This document shows, piece after piece, positions 19,744-28,322 of a stretch of 64,000 nt of DNA. The stretch lies in contig CANCOC010000003.1 of NCBI GenBank assembly GCA_947379755.1, positions 23,121-87,120 on the forward strand, read 5' to 3'. Below the pieces are notes generated by a model. The model saw only the letters and a program-made list of their open reading frames with translations, was not told the DNA's origin and ran no database searches. Made by a program: the position numbers and the translations under genes. The stretch is from Alcaligenaceae bacterium (lineage in GTDB: Bacteria; Pseudomonadota; Gammaproteobacteria; Burkholderiales; Burkholderiaceae_B). Every line of letters begins with the position of its first letter. The first letter of the stretch is position 1.

Positions 19744-20733
19744 TTAGTTTGCAGACGCTTTCGACTTCTTGATCAGTTCGGCCCAGCGCGGAATTTCTTT
19801 AGCCATCAATTCAGCCAGCTCGGCGGGTGAACCCCCGACCACGACCATCCCCATTTCTGTCAGCTTATCTTTGACATCCTGTTGTTTGAGGGCGTTTGAG
19901 ATGTCCGTGCTCAGGCGGTCAACAATCGGTTTAGGTGTTCCTTTTGGTGCATATACTGCTTGCCAGGAGAACATCTGGAAGTCGGGTACGCCCGCTTCAA
20001 TCATGGTTGGTGTGTCGGGTGCAATCGCAATGCGTGTGTCCGTCGTCACTGCGAGTAGTTTGAGTTTGCCCGCCTTGATTAAAGGAAAGGCAGCGGTCAG
20101 CTGATCAAACATGAACGTGACCTGACCGGTTGCAACGTCGGTCATTGCTGGTGGGGTGCCCTTGTAAGGGATATGCGTGAGTTGGAGACCAAGCCTGTCA
20201 CCCAGCAATTCGCCCGCCAGGTGTGTAGAGGTGCCTGCACCAGACGACGCAAAGGTACGACGGTTTGGATCTTTTTTAAGAACGTCAATGAGTTCCGCGA
20301 CACTGTTGATGCCAGAGTTTGCACCAACCAGCAGCACATTTGGCAGAAAGGCGACCAGCGAGACGGGCTCAAAATCTTTGACCGGATCGTATGCAAGATT
20401 TGGGTACAGGCCCGCGTTGATGGCATGCGTGCTGATGGTGCCACCCATGATGGTATAGCCGTCCGGTGCTGCTTTGGCCACGTAGGTCGCCCCGATGCCG
20501 CCGCCCGTTCCGGGTTTGTTTTCAACGAACACAGTTTGTTTGAGTGACTCGGTCAGTTTGCCCGCAAGCGTGCGGCCAATCACATCTGTCGAGCCGCCCG
20601 GTGTGAAGGGCACAACATAAGTGATAGGTTTGGCCGCGGGCCAGGCCGTTTGAGCATGGGATGCGGCTGCGAAGGTGGTCGCCAGCATTGCCAGGCCAAG
20701 CCTGGCAATCAGTGAGCGGTTGAGTGCATACAT
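19744..20733 (-). CDS. Bug-family (TctC-like) periplasmic solute-binding protein
   Basis: A 329-residue secreted protein with a signal peptide ending near ASHAQT. The mature part starts with WPAAKPITYVVPFTPGGSTDVIGR, followed by the VENKPGTGGGIGATYVAKAAPDGYT segment that defines the Bug family. The family binds carboxylates for tripartite tricarboxylate transporters or acts in sensing; no TctA or TctB genes are in the window. A CTCCGGAG ribosome binding site precedes the ATG. It is the last gene of the rraA–ilvD operon, so its ligand is probably the acid degraded there. Confidence 0.9.
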   Translation of the reverse strand: MYALNRSLIARLGLAMLATTFAAASHAQTAWPAAKPITYVVPFTPGGSTDVIGRTLAGKLTESLKQTVFVENKPGTGGGIGATYVAKAAPDGYTIMGGTISTHAINAGLYPNLAYDPVKDFEPVSLVAFLPNVLLVGANSGINSVAELIDVLKKDPNRRTFASSGAGTSTHLAGELLGDRLGLQLTHIPYKGTPPAMTDVATGQVTFMFDQLTAAFPLIKAGKLKLLAVTTDTRIAIAPDTPTMIEAGVPDFQMFSWQAVYAPKGTPKPIVDRLSTDISNALKQQDVKDKLTEMGMVVVGGSPAELAELMAKEIPRWAELIKKSKASAN

Positions 20734-20765
20734 GGGTGTTGTCTCCGGAGTATTGACCGTTTTAT

Positions 20766-21482
20766 TTAACGTTTATTTTCTGTGCGCCAGACCTGGAATT
20801 CCGTGCGACTCTTTTCTTCTGTCGGTGGATAGAGTCCAAGAATTGTACGGCCCTCTAAAACCTTTTCTGTCACAAAGTCTTCAAAAGCGGTCATCTCGAC
20901 AGCCTCATTGGCGATGTCCTCTGCCATCTCTTTTGGAATCACGACTACGCCTTCTGCATCACCCACGATTACATCGCCGGGGAACACAGCAACATCGCCA
21001 CAGCCAATGGGCACGTTGATATCCAGTGCCTGATGCAAGGTCAGATTGGTTGGTGGACTTGGACGGTTGTGATAAGCCGGAATAGAAAGCGTGGCAATCT
21101 CTGGTGAGTCGCGAAAGCCACCGTCAGTAACTACGCCCGCCACACCGCGCTTCATCAGGCGACTGACCAGAATGGATCCTGCAGAGGCCGCACGCGGATC
21201 TTTGCGGCTGTCGATCATGAGCACGGCGCCCTCGGGGCATTGCTCGACAGCGACACGCTGGGGATGTTTTTGATCCAGGAACGCGGTGATGGGATTGAGA
21301 TCTTCGCGGGCGGGAATGTAGCGCAGTGTGAAGGCCTCTCCGACCATGTTTGGCAGGTTGGGGTTCAGTGGGTGGACATCCTGGATGAACTGGTTGCGCA
21401 GGCCGCGCTTGAATAATGCCGTGCACAAAGTGGGAGTGCTGACGCGCATCAATTTGTTACGGATTTCTGAGTTGAGTGCCAT
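20766..21482 (-). CDS. RraA/HMG-aldolase-family protein
   Basis: A 238-residue protein of the RraA fold. The metal and carboxylate site is visible as GVVTDGGFRDSPEI (Arg–Asp pair) and GDVAVFPGDVIVGDAEGVVVIPKEMAEDIA. Members include class II 4-hydroxy-4-methyl-2-oxoglutarate/oxaloacetate aldolases and dehydratases of related sugar acids, while only a few regulate RNase E. The position between an IlvD/Edd dehydratase and a Bug protein strongly suggests a catabolic aldolase, lyase or dehydratase rather than the RNase regulator. The N-terminal SEIRNKLMRVSTPTLCTALF helix also fits. The substrate is unknown. Confidence 0.85.
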   Translation of the reverse strand: MALNSEIRNKLMRVSTPTLCTALFKRGLRNQFIQDVHPLNPNLPNMVGEAFTLRYIPAREDLNPITAFLDQKHPQRVAVEQCPEGAVLMIDSRKDPRAASAGSILVSRLMKRGVAGVVTDGGFRDSPEIATLSIPAYHNRPSPPTNLTLHQALDINVPIGCGDVAVFPGDVIVGDAEGVVVIPKEMAEDIANEAVEMTAFEDFVTEKVLEGRTILGLYPPTEEKSRTEFQVWRTENKR

Positions 21483-21532
21483 TCTGGTGCTCCGATAAAA
21501 GATTGATCAATACTGAGAGTGGATATGTGGAT

Positions 21533-23272
21533 TTAGTAAATTGCAGGTTCGTCGACAGGCGCACCAAAAGAGGTTTCTAGAAAATCAAAATCGCAACCCT
21601 GGTCAGCCTGCAAAATATGGCGACTGAACATCCAGCCGTAGCCGCGCTCGTAGCGGCGCGCAGGTGCGACCCAGGCGGCACGTCGCAAGGCAAGTTCCTG
21701 GTCACTGACTTCCATGTGAATACTGCGTGCTGCGACATCTACAGTGATGAGGTCACCCGTTTTGACGAGTGCCAGTGGTCCGCCGATATAGGCTTCGGGT
21801 GCTGCGTGCAGAATGCAGGCGCCGTAGCTGGTGCCGCTCATGCGTGCATCGGAGAGCCGTAACATGTCGCGTACGCCTTGTTTGACCAGTTTGAGAGGGA
21901 TCGGGAGCATGCCCCATTCAGGCATGCCCGGACCGCCCTGTGGACCAGCATTACGCAGCACCAGGATGTGTTCAGCAGTCACGTCGAGGTTTTCGTCATC
22001 CACCGCAGCTTTCATTTCGGGGTAGCTGTCGAACACCAGCGCAGGTCCTGTGTGCTTCAACAGGTGAGGCGCGCAGGCGCTTGGTTTGATGACCGCACCG
22101 TTGGGTGCAATATTGCCGCGCAGGACTGCCAGTGCACCCTCAGCATAAAGTGGGTTGTCCAGAGTGCGAATGACGTCATCGCTGTAGACCTCCGCCCCCT
22201 TGATGTTTTCGCCGGTTGTCTGGCCCGTTACGGTCATGGCATTCAGGTCCAGATGCGGTGCAATCCGGTTCATGAGTGCTGGCAACCCCCCTGCATAGTA
22301 GAAATCCTCCATCAGATACTTGTCGCCGCTCGGCCGGATATTCGCAATCACAGGCACTTTACGGCTGGCCGCATCAAAATCATCCAGAGTGACTTCGCAG
22401 TGTGTGCCGGCACGTCTGGACATCGCCACCAGATGGACGATTGCATTGGTGCTGCATCCCATGGCCATGGCGACCGCAATGCCATTGTCAAAGTTGGCGC
22501 GTGTGAGCATACGGGCGGGTGTCAGGTCTTCCCAGGCCATTTCTACGATTCTTCGTCCGCAGGCAGCTGACATGCGGGGATGATTCGAATCGGGAGCAGG
22601 GATGCTTGAGGCGCCTGGCAAAGCCATGCCGATGGCTTCGGCGATGCCCATCATGGTCGCAGCCGTGCCCATGGTCATGCAGGTCCCATGGCTACGTGCG
22701 ATGCCGGCTTCGACTTCGATCCATTCTGTTTTGGATATTTTTCCTGCGCGTCGTTCATCCCAGAATTTCCAGGCATCTGAACCTGAGCCCAGCACTTTTC
22801 CTTTCCAGTTGCCGCGCAGCATCGGACCAGCAGGCAGATAAATGCAGGGCAAACCGGCTGACAGTGCGCCCATGATCAGGCCGGGGGTTGTTTTGTCGCA
22901 GCCACCCATCAATACCGCTGCATCGACCGGGTGACTCCGGATGAGCTCTTCGGTATCCATGGCGAGCATGTTGCGGTAGAGCATCGTGGTGGGTTTGACG
23001 TATTGTTCGGCCAGCGAAATGGCCGGCAACTCCAGCGGAAACCCACCCGCCTGCAAAATGCCCCGTTTGACGTCCTCTACGCGCTGTTTGAAGTGCGTAT
23101 GGCAAGGGTTGATATCAGACCAGGTGTTGATGATGGCGATGACGGGCTTGCCCTCCCAGTCGGCTGGGGCATACCCCATCTGCATGGCACGCGAACGATG
23201 TCCGAAAGAGCGCAGGTCGTCGTGGGCGAACCAGCGTGCGCTGCGCAAGGTGTCTGGAGTTTTACGGGTCAT
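21533..23272 (-). CDS. IlvD/Edd-family dehydratase, L-arabinonate-dehydratase-like
   Basis: A 579-residue iron–sulfur dehydratase. Cluster-ligating and active-site segments are visible: INTWSDINPCHTHF, LMGGCDKTTPGLIMG, SHGTCMTMGTAATM, and the C-terminal SDARMSGTSYGACILHAAPE. The length and the order of motifs resemble sugar-acid dehydratases (L-arabinonate, D-xylonate, galactonate types) more than the branched-chain dihydroxy-acid dehydratase IlvD. The track ORF starts 15 codons upstream in the promoter; MTRKTPDTLRSARWF at 23272 is preferred. It is first in an operon with the RraA-like and Bug genes and is divergent from the GntR gene. Confidence 0.85.
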   Translation of the reverse strand: MTRKTPDTLRSARWFAHDDLRSFGHRSRAMQMGYAPADWEGKPVIAIINTWSDINPCHTHFKQRVEDVKRGILQAGGFPLELPAISLAEQYVKPTTMLYRNMLAMDTEELIRSHPVDAAVLMGGCDKTTPGLIMGALSAGLPCIYLPAGPMLRGNWKGKVLGSGSDAWKFWDERRAGKISKTEWIEVEAGIARSHGTCMTMGTAATMMGIAEAIGMALPGASSIPAPDSNHPRMSAACGRRIVEMAWEDLTPARMLTRANFDNGIAVAMAMGCSTNAIVHLVAMSRRAGTHCEVTLDDFDAASRKVPVIANIRPSGDKYLMEDFYYAGGLPALMNRIAPHLDLNAMTVTGQTTGENIKGAEVYSDDVIRTLDNPLYAEGALAVLRGNIAPNGAVIKPSACAPHLLKHTGPALVFDSYPEMKAAVDDENLDVTAEHILVLRNAGPQGGPGMPEWGMLPIPLKLVKQGVRDMLRLSDARMSGTSYGACILHAAPEAYIGGPLALVKTGDLITVDVAARSIHMEVSDQELALRRAAWVAPARRYERGYGWMFSRHILQADQGCDFDFLETSFGAPVDEPAIY

Positions 23273-23307
23273 TTGGGCTTTTTTTGTTATCTGAATCAGG
23301 AATTCGA

Positions 23308-23336
23308 AGTAAAGCACTAATATATTAGTGTGTCAA
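23308..23336 (-). promoter_or_regulatory. Promoter of the dehydratase operon with embedded operator
   Basis: On the minus strand TTGACA (23331–23336) is a perfect -35 box, followed after exactly 17 bases by TTTACT (23308–23313), a 4-of-6 -10 box. The spacer contains CACTAATATATTAGTG (23315–23330), a perfect 16-bp palindrome. A repressor bound there would block RNA polymerase. The divergent GntR/FCD gene is the natural candidate. Confidence 0.65.
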
Positions 23337-23379
23337 CGGTAAGATATGTCTTGGTCACAATGACGCGTAAGGTTTTTGA

Positions 23380-24087
23380 ATGCATGTTTTAGAAAAACTT
23401 CCCGCTTTAAAGCTGGATCGATACCGGCAAAGCGCCCCGCAAGTCTTTGAAGCGTTGCGCGGGCTGATTATTTCGCTCGAACTCGAACCTGGGATGGTAT
23501 TGCCACGTGCTGAGCTGGCAGAACACTATGGCTTGAGCCAGACACCGATTCGCGATGCGCTCATGCGTCTGGCAGAAGACGGGCTGGTAGATATCTATCC
23601 GCAGCATGCGACGGTGGTCAGCAGGATAGATATCGCGTCAGCACTGGAAGTGCATTTTTTAAGACGATCTCTTGAGCTTGAAATTCTGAAAACGCTCTGC
23701 GACCTGCCGGATGCAGAACATGCAGCTTTGATCGAAAAGCTCAAAGCACATCTGCGCACTCAGCATGCCTGCCTGGAACCGCTGGATTATTCCGCTCTGG
23801 CACATGCCGATGAGGCATTTCATAAAGAAATGTATGTCACAGCGGGGGTGGGGAATTTATGGGAGCTCGTCTGTCAGCGCAGCGGACAAATCGATCGTCT
23901 GCGCAGGCTTAATCTGCCGGCACAAGGCAAGGCACAAGCCATTGTGAAGGACCATGGTGCCATACTGGATGCCCTGTCCAAAAAAGACAAGGCTAGCGCA
24001 GAGGCTGCATTGCGTGTGCATCTGGGCGGCACACTTTCATTCGTCAAAGAAATTCACAGTCTGCACCCGGAGTGGGTCAAAGCGTAA
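23380..24087 (+). CDS. GntR-family transcriptional regulator, FCD (FadR) subfamily
   Basis: A 235-residue DNA-binding regulator. The winged helix lies at about residues 18–80: VFEALRGLIISLELEPGMVLPRAELAEHYGLSQTPIRDALMRLAEDGLVDI. The C-terminal FCD ligand domain (about 90–220) has metal-site residues in ADEAFHKEMY and VKDHGAILDAL and VRVHLGG-like segments (RVHLGGTLSF). Such proteins usually repress sugar-acid or carboxylate genes and release DNA on binding the acid. It is divergent from the IlvD-type dehydratase operon and probably controls it through the palindrome between them. Confidence 0.9.
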   Translation: MHVLEKLPALKLDRYRQSAPQVFEALRGLIISLELEPGMVLPRAELAEHYGLSQTPIRDALMRLAEDGLVDIYPQHATVVSRIDIASALEVHFLRRSLELEILKTLCDLPDAEHAALIEKLKAHLRTQHACLEPLDYSALAHADEAFHKEMYVTAGVGNLWELVCQRSGQIDRLRRLNLPAQGKAQAIVKDHGAILDALSKKDKASAEAALRVHLGGTLSFVKEIHSLHPEWVKA

Positions 24088-24090
24088 AGC

Positions 24091-24123
24091 AAAAAAAACC
24101 ATCAGCAAACTTCGCTGATGGTT
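24091..24123 (-). terminator. Terminator after gcdH
   Basis: AACCATCAGC and GCTGATGGTT are perfect 10-base arms around a 7-base loop. On the minus strand the stem runs into eight T residues (A-run at 24091–24098), a textbook intrinsic terminator for gcdH, whose stop lies 18 bases away. It can also act on the convergent GntR transcript, though without a T-run in that direction. Confidence 0.9.
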
Positions 24124-24141
24124 GATCAACCAGGCAATGTA

Positions 24142-25335
24142 TTAGCAGAATGCCTGGATGCCTGTCTGTGCGCGACCCAGGATGAGGGCATGGATGTCGT
24201 GCGTGCCTTCGTAGGTGTTGACGACTTCGAGGTTGACCAGGTGGCGTGCCACGCCGAACTCATCCGAAATTCCATTGCCACCCAGCATGTCGCGTGCCAT
24301 GCGTGCAATGTCAAGAGACTTGCCGCAGGAGTTGCGTTTCATGATCGAAGTGATCTCGACAGCCGCGGTGCCTTCGTCTTTCATGCGACCCAGACGCAGG
24401 CAACCCTGCAGGGCAAGCGTGATTTCAGTTTGCATGTCGGCCAGTTTTTTCTGGATGAGCTGGTTGGCGGCCAGAGGACGGCCAAACTGCTTGCGATCCA
24501 GTGTGTACTGGCGTGCCATATGCCAGCAGAATTCTGCTGCACCCAGTGCGCCCCAGGCGATACCGAATCGTGCCGAGTTCAGGCAGGTAAAGGGTCCTTT
24601 CAGACCTGTTACGCCAGGCAGCATTTGCTCGTCGCCGATTTCAACTTCGTCCATGACGATTTCACCGGTGATCGAAGCACGCAAGCCGACCTTGCCGTGG
24701 ATGGCAGGTGCTGACAAACCCTTCATGCCTTTTTCAAGGATGAAGCCGCGGATACGGCCGTCATGATCACCGCCGACACATTTGCCCCACACCACAAAGA
24801 CGTCAGCGATAGGCGAGTTTGAAATCCACATCTTGTTGCCACTGACTTTGTAGCCGTGTGCAGTCTTGACTGCACGTGTTTCCATGCCGTTGGGGTCTGA
24901 ACCATGGTTCGGTTCGGTCAGGCCAAAGCAGCCAATCCATTCACCCCGTGCAAGCTTGGGCAGGTATTTCTGTTTTTGCGCTTCACTGCCAAACTCATTG
25001 ATTGGCACCATGACTAATGAAGATTGCACACTCATCATCGAGCGATAGCCTGAATCGACACGCTCGACTTCGCGCGCGATCAAGCCGTAACTGACGTAGT
25101 TCAATCCTGAACCGCCGTATTCGACCGGGATGGTTGGGCCCAGCAGACCGAGCTCACCCATTTCGGGGAAAATTGCGACGTCGGTGATTTCATTACGAAA
25201 GCCCTCGAGTACGCGTGGTGCGAGCTTGTCCTGACAGTATGCACGCGCGGCATCGCGCACCATGCGTTCTTCGTCAGTCAGCTGGCTTTCCAGCAAGAGT
25301 GGGTCTTCCCAATTAAATGAGGCTTCAGCGGCCAT
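24142..25335 (-). CDS. gcdH: Glutaryl-CoA dehydrogenase
   Basis: FAD enzyme that oxidises and decarboxylates glutaryl-CoA to crotonyl-CoA in lysine, tryptophan and aromatic breakdown. The 397-residue protein follows human GCDH closely: [15 protein letters not shown] at the start, [66 protein letters not shown], and the catalytic glutamate in [18 protein letters not shown]. Start chosen as the track ATG. It is the last gene of a minus-strand group with a TPP enzyme and a CoA-transferase, and ends at a strong terminator. Confidence 0.95.
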   Translation of the reverse strand: MAAEASFNWEDPLLLESQLTDEERMVRDAARAYCQDKLAPRVLEGFRNEITDVAIFPEMGELGLLGPTIPVEYGGSGLNYVSYGLIAREVERVDSGYRSMMSVQSSLVMVPINEFGSEAQKQKYLPKLARGEWIGCFGLTEPNHGSDPNGMETRAVKTAHGYKVSGNKMWISNSPIADVFVVWGKCVGGDHDGRIRGFILEKGMKGLSAPAIHGKVGLRASITGEIVMDEVEIGDEQMLPGVTGLKGPFTCLNSARFGIAWGALGAAEFCWHMARQYTLDRKQFGRPLAANQLIQKKLADMQTEITLALQGCLRLGRMKDEGTAAVEITSIMKRNSCGKSLDIARMARDMLGGNGISDEFGVARHLVNLEVVNTYEGTHDIHALILGRAQTGIQAFC

Positions 25336-25379
25336 GTCGTGCTCCAGATATCAATGATGAATACTAAATTCAAGTGCGG

Positions 25380-25403
25380 TGCAGACGCAGGATAGCGTCT
25401 GCA
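25380..25403 (-). repeat. Hairpin between the TPP-enzyme gene and gcdH
   Basis: TGCAGACGC and GCGTCTGCA are perfect 9-base arms around AGGATA, 11 bases past the TPP-enzyme stop. No T-run follows on the minus strand, so partial termination or mRNA processing is more likely than a full stop. The rest of the 78-base gap is unremarkable. Confidence 0.5.
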
Positions 25404-25413
25404 TGACGTGCGA

Positions 25414-27099
25414 TTACTTTTGTGCAGCAGCGCGTAATTTTGCGATGGTCGTGGTGGGCGTAATGGCTTCGGGATCAATCAGGCAATGCACGATTGCAGG
25501 CTTGCCGCTTGCAACGGCGCGTTCAAACGCTGGTCCAAACTGATCCGTCGTTTCAACACGCTCACCATGGCCACCAAAGGCGCGTGCATAAGCTGCGAAA
25601 TCCGGGTTTTTCAGTTGTGTGGCTGAAACGCGGCCAGGATAGTGTTTTTCCTGATGCATACGAATCGTGCCATACATACCATTGTCGATCAGCACCACAA
25701 TGATAGGTAAGTCGTACTGAACTGCCGTTGCAAATTCCTGACCGTGCATCATGAAGCAACCATCACCCGCAAAACAAACTACCATTTTTTCGGGTGACAG
25801 ACGCTTGGCACCTACGGCAGCGGGCAGCCCATAGCCCATTGAGCCAGAGGTTGGGGCAAGTTGAGTGCCATATTGCGTAAAGCGGTGGAAGCGATGCAGC
25901 CAGGTGGCAAAGTTACCTGCGCCGTTGGTCATGATGGCATCGGCAGGCAGGTTGGCTTCGAGGTATTGCATGACGCCGCCCATTTGCAGGGTGCCGGGTG
26001 TCTGGATGGGCGCAGGGTCGCTCCAGGCCAGATAACTCTTGTGCATGGCTTGCGTATCGGCAGCCCACGGCAGGCTGGCGGGGACGGCCAGGGCTGCAAG
26101 TTCGCCGGCAAACGCAGCAGGCGATGCATTGATGGCCAACGCGGCACGGTAGACGCGGCCAAGTTCGCCACTATCCGGATGCACGTGTACCAGTGTTTGC
26201 TTGGGCACAGGGATGTCGAACAGCGTGTAGGCCTGGCTCGGCATTTCTGACATGCGACCACCGACCAGCAACACGAGGTCTGCTTCAGCGACACGTTTGA
26301 GCAGCGCGGGATTCAAGCCAATCCCGACGTCACCGATAAAGCAGGGGTGATCGGCTGGAAATAACATCTGGCGACGGAAAGAGACCGCGACAGGGAGTTT
26401 GAATTTTTCGGCGAAGGCTGCAAACTCTTTGACAGACTTCTCGTCCCAGCGCGTGCCACCCAGAATTGCGACGGGCGCTTTGGCCTGAGCCAGACGCTTG
26501 GCTAAATCAGCCATCTGGCCGGTAGCAGGCGCTGAGTCAACCGCTTCGTAATGCGGCGCATCGGCGACAGTCGCCATTTCGACCAGCATGTCTTCAGGCA
26601 GGGCAATCACGACTGGGCCGGGGCGTCCCGAGGTGGCGACATGAAAGGCGCGCGACAGGATTTCAGGGATACGTGCTGCATCGTCAATCTCGGTCGCCCA
26701 CTTGGCAGCCTGACCGAAGATGGCACGGTAATCCATTTCCTGGAAGGCTTCGCGTTCACGCATGCCACGCTCAATCTGCCCGACAAATACGATCAGCGGC
26801 GAGGAGTCCTGCTTGGAAATATGAATACCTGCCAGAGCATTGGAAGCACCTGGCCCGCGTGTCACCATGCAAATGCCTGGCTGGCCTGTCAGTTTGCCGT
26901 GAGCGTCGGCCATCATGGCGGCACCGCCTTCCTGGCGACAGACTGTGACGTCGATATTGACATCGACCAAGGCATCGAGCACAGCCAGGAAGCTTTCGCC
27001 CGGGACACAAAATACGTGTTTGACGCCGTGGCTGACGAGTTGACCCACGAGAATCTGACCGCCGGTACGGGGTGCGCTGGAAGAAGGTGCTTGGCTCAT
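25414..27099 (-). CDS. Thiamine-pyrophosphate-dependent enzyme, acetolactate-synthase-like
   Basis: A 561-residue protein with the three-domain layout of acetolactate synthase, oxalyl-CoA decarboxylase and benzoylformate decarboxylase. The pyrimidine domain carries the catalytic glutamate in VCRQEGGAAMMADAHG, the middle domain follows, and the PP domain has GDGCFMMHGQEFATAVQYDL with IDNGMYGTIRMHQ. No regulatory (IlvN) subunit gene is adjacent, so an anabolic acetolactate synthase is unlikely. It is placed between a CoA-transferase and gcdH, suggesting a catabolic 2-oxoacid reaction. MSQAPSSS at 27099 is preferred to the track start at 27138. Confidence 0.8.
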   Translation of the reverse strand: MSQAPSSSAPRTGGQILVGQLVSHGVKHVFCVPGESFLAVLDALVDVNIDVTVCRQEGGAAMMADAHGKLTGQPGICMVTRGPGASNALAGIHISKQDSSPLIVFVGQIERGMREREAFQEMDYRAIFGQAAKWATEIDDAARIPEILSRAFHVATSGRPGPVVIALPEDMLVEMATVADAPHYEAVDSAPATGQMADLAKRLAQAKAPVAILGGTRWDEKSVKEFAAFAEKFKLPVAVSFRRQMLFPADHPCFIGDVGIGLNPALLKRVAEADLVLLVGGRMSEMPSQAYTLFDIPVPKQTLVHVHPDSGELGRVYRAALAINASPAAFAGELAALAVPASLPWAADTQAMHKSYLAWSDPAPIQTPGTLQMGGVMQYLEANLPADAIMTNGAGNFATWLHRFHRFTQYGTQLAPTSGSMGYGLPAAVGAKRLSPEKMVVCFAGDGCFMMHGQEFATAVQYDLPIIVVLIDNGMYGTIRMHQEKHYPGRVSATQLKNPDFAAYARAFGGHGERVETTDQFGPAFERAVASGKPAIVHCLIDPEAITPTTTIAKLRAAAQK

Positions 27100-27178
27100 A
27101 TATTGGCTACTTTTATTGGTTAAATCGGCAATCCTCAATCATATCGTGTTGCGGACGAATGAAGGGGCGGTAAGCGCG

Positions 27179-28294
27179 TTAGTTTTCCTTGAAACCCGGA
27201 GGAAGTTTGCGCAGGGTGGCGGGCGTACGTGAAAGCTTGATGGGTGACGCCAGGCCGCGATATTTTCCCTGTTTGAGCACCATCTTGCGGTGCTGAGTGT
27301 GGGGGTGTTCCAGAATCTGTTGCACATTGAGCACAGCGGCAGCCGGGACCCCCGCTTTGAGCAGGGTTTCGGAGATGGTGGTGGCTTCGTGGGCGCTGAG
27401 AAGATCGACCAGCAAGGCATGCAGGGCAGGCCGGTTTTTCAGCCTGTCCTGATTGGTGGTGAACCGGGGGTCGCCAGAAAGCGATTCGGCACCCAGCACT
27501 TTGAGAAGCGTCTGGAACTGACGGTCATTGCCAATCGCCAGGAACAGAGGGCCTTTTTTAGTTTCAACGGTTTCGTAGGGTGAAATATTCGGGTGTGCGT
27601 TGCCGCTGCGTCCAGGCACTTTGCCATTACCAAAGAAATTCGCAGCATGGGGGTGCAACAGTGAGATCGCACAGTCAAAGAGGGTAATGTCGAGAAATTG
27701 ACCCAGACCGCTGCGGCTGCGTTCCTGCATGGCCAGCAAGATCGCCAGCGCGGCATTCAGGCCGGTGACCATATCCACCACGGGCAGACCGACGCGCGTG
27801 GCTTCGCCTTGTGCATCGCCATTTACGCTCATCAGGCCGCACATCGCCTGCGCACAGGCATCGTAGCCGGGCATCCCACCCAGAGGGCCGTCTGCACCAA
27901 AACCACTGATCCTGCAATGCACCAGTTTTGGAAAGAGCTCTTTGAGCGTTTCGTAGCCTATTCCCCATTTTTCCAGTGTGCCGGGTTTGAAATTTTCGAT
28001 CAGGATGTCCGCATCCACCAGCAGTGACTTGAGAAACTCCTGGCCAGGCGCCTGTGCGAGATCGATCGTCATTCCGGTTTTGTTTCGATTGACCCCCACA
28101 AAATACGAGGCTAGCCCGTCTTCAAAAGGAGGCCCCCATTGGCGGGTTTCGTCACCTGTTGGTGGTTCAAGCTTGAGCACGTCTGCGCCATGATCACCTA
28201 GAATCTGCGTGCAGAACGGGCCACCCAGTACGCGGCTTAAATCCACCACGCGACAGCCGGCGAGTGCACCAGTATTGGATTGTTGTTGCCACAT
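27179..28294 (-). CDS. Class III CoA-transferase (CaiB/BaiF family)
   Basis: A 371-residue enzyme that moves CoA between acids, forming a covalent intermediate on an aspartate. That aspartate is visible in GMPGYDACAQAMCGLMS. The N-terminal CRVVDLSRVLGGPFCTQILGDHGADVLKLEPP and NRNKTGMTIDL are family hallmarks. Because gcdH lies two genes downstream in the same direction, a glutarate CoA-transferase (GCDH-partner SUGCT/C7orf10 type) is a plausible role, but this is context inference. The track start is 29 codons too early; MWQQQSNTGALAG at 28294 fits best. Confidence 0.85.
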   Translation of the reverse strand: MWQQQSNTGALAGCRVVDLSRVLGGPFCTQILGDHGADVLKLEPPTGDETRQWGPPFEDGLASYFVGVNRNKTGMTIDLAQAPGQEFLKSLLVDADILIENFKPGTLEKWGIGYETLKELFPKLVHCRISGFGADGPLGGMPGYDACAQAMCGLMSVNGDAQGEATRVGLPVVDMVTGLNAALAILLAMQERSRSGLGQFLDITLFDCAISLLHPHAANFFGNGKVPGRSGNAHPNISPYETVETKKGPLFLAIGNDRQFQTLLKVLGAESLSGDPRFTTNQDRLKNRPALHALLVDLLSAHEATTISETLLKAGVPAAAVLNVQQILEHPHTQHRKMVLKQGKYRGLASPIKLSRTPATLRKLPPGFKEN

Positions 28295-28322
28295 ATTGCG
28301 TATGTCCAAAATCAGAATGTTG

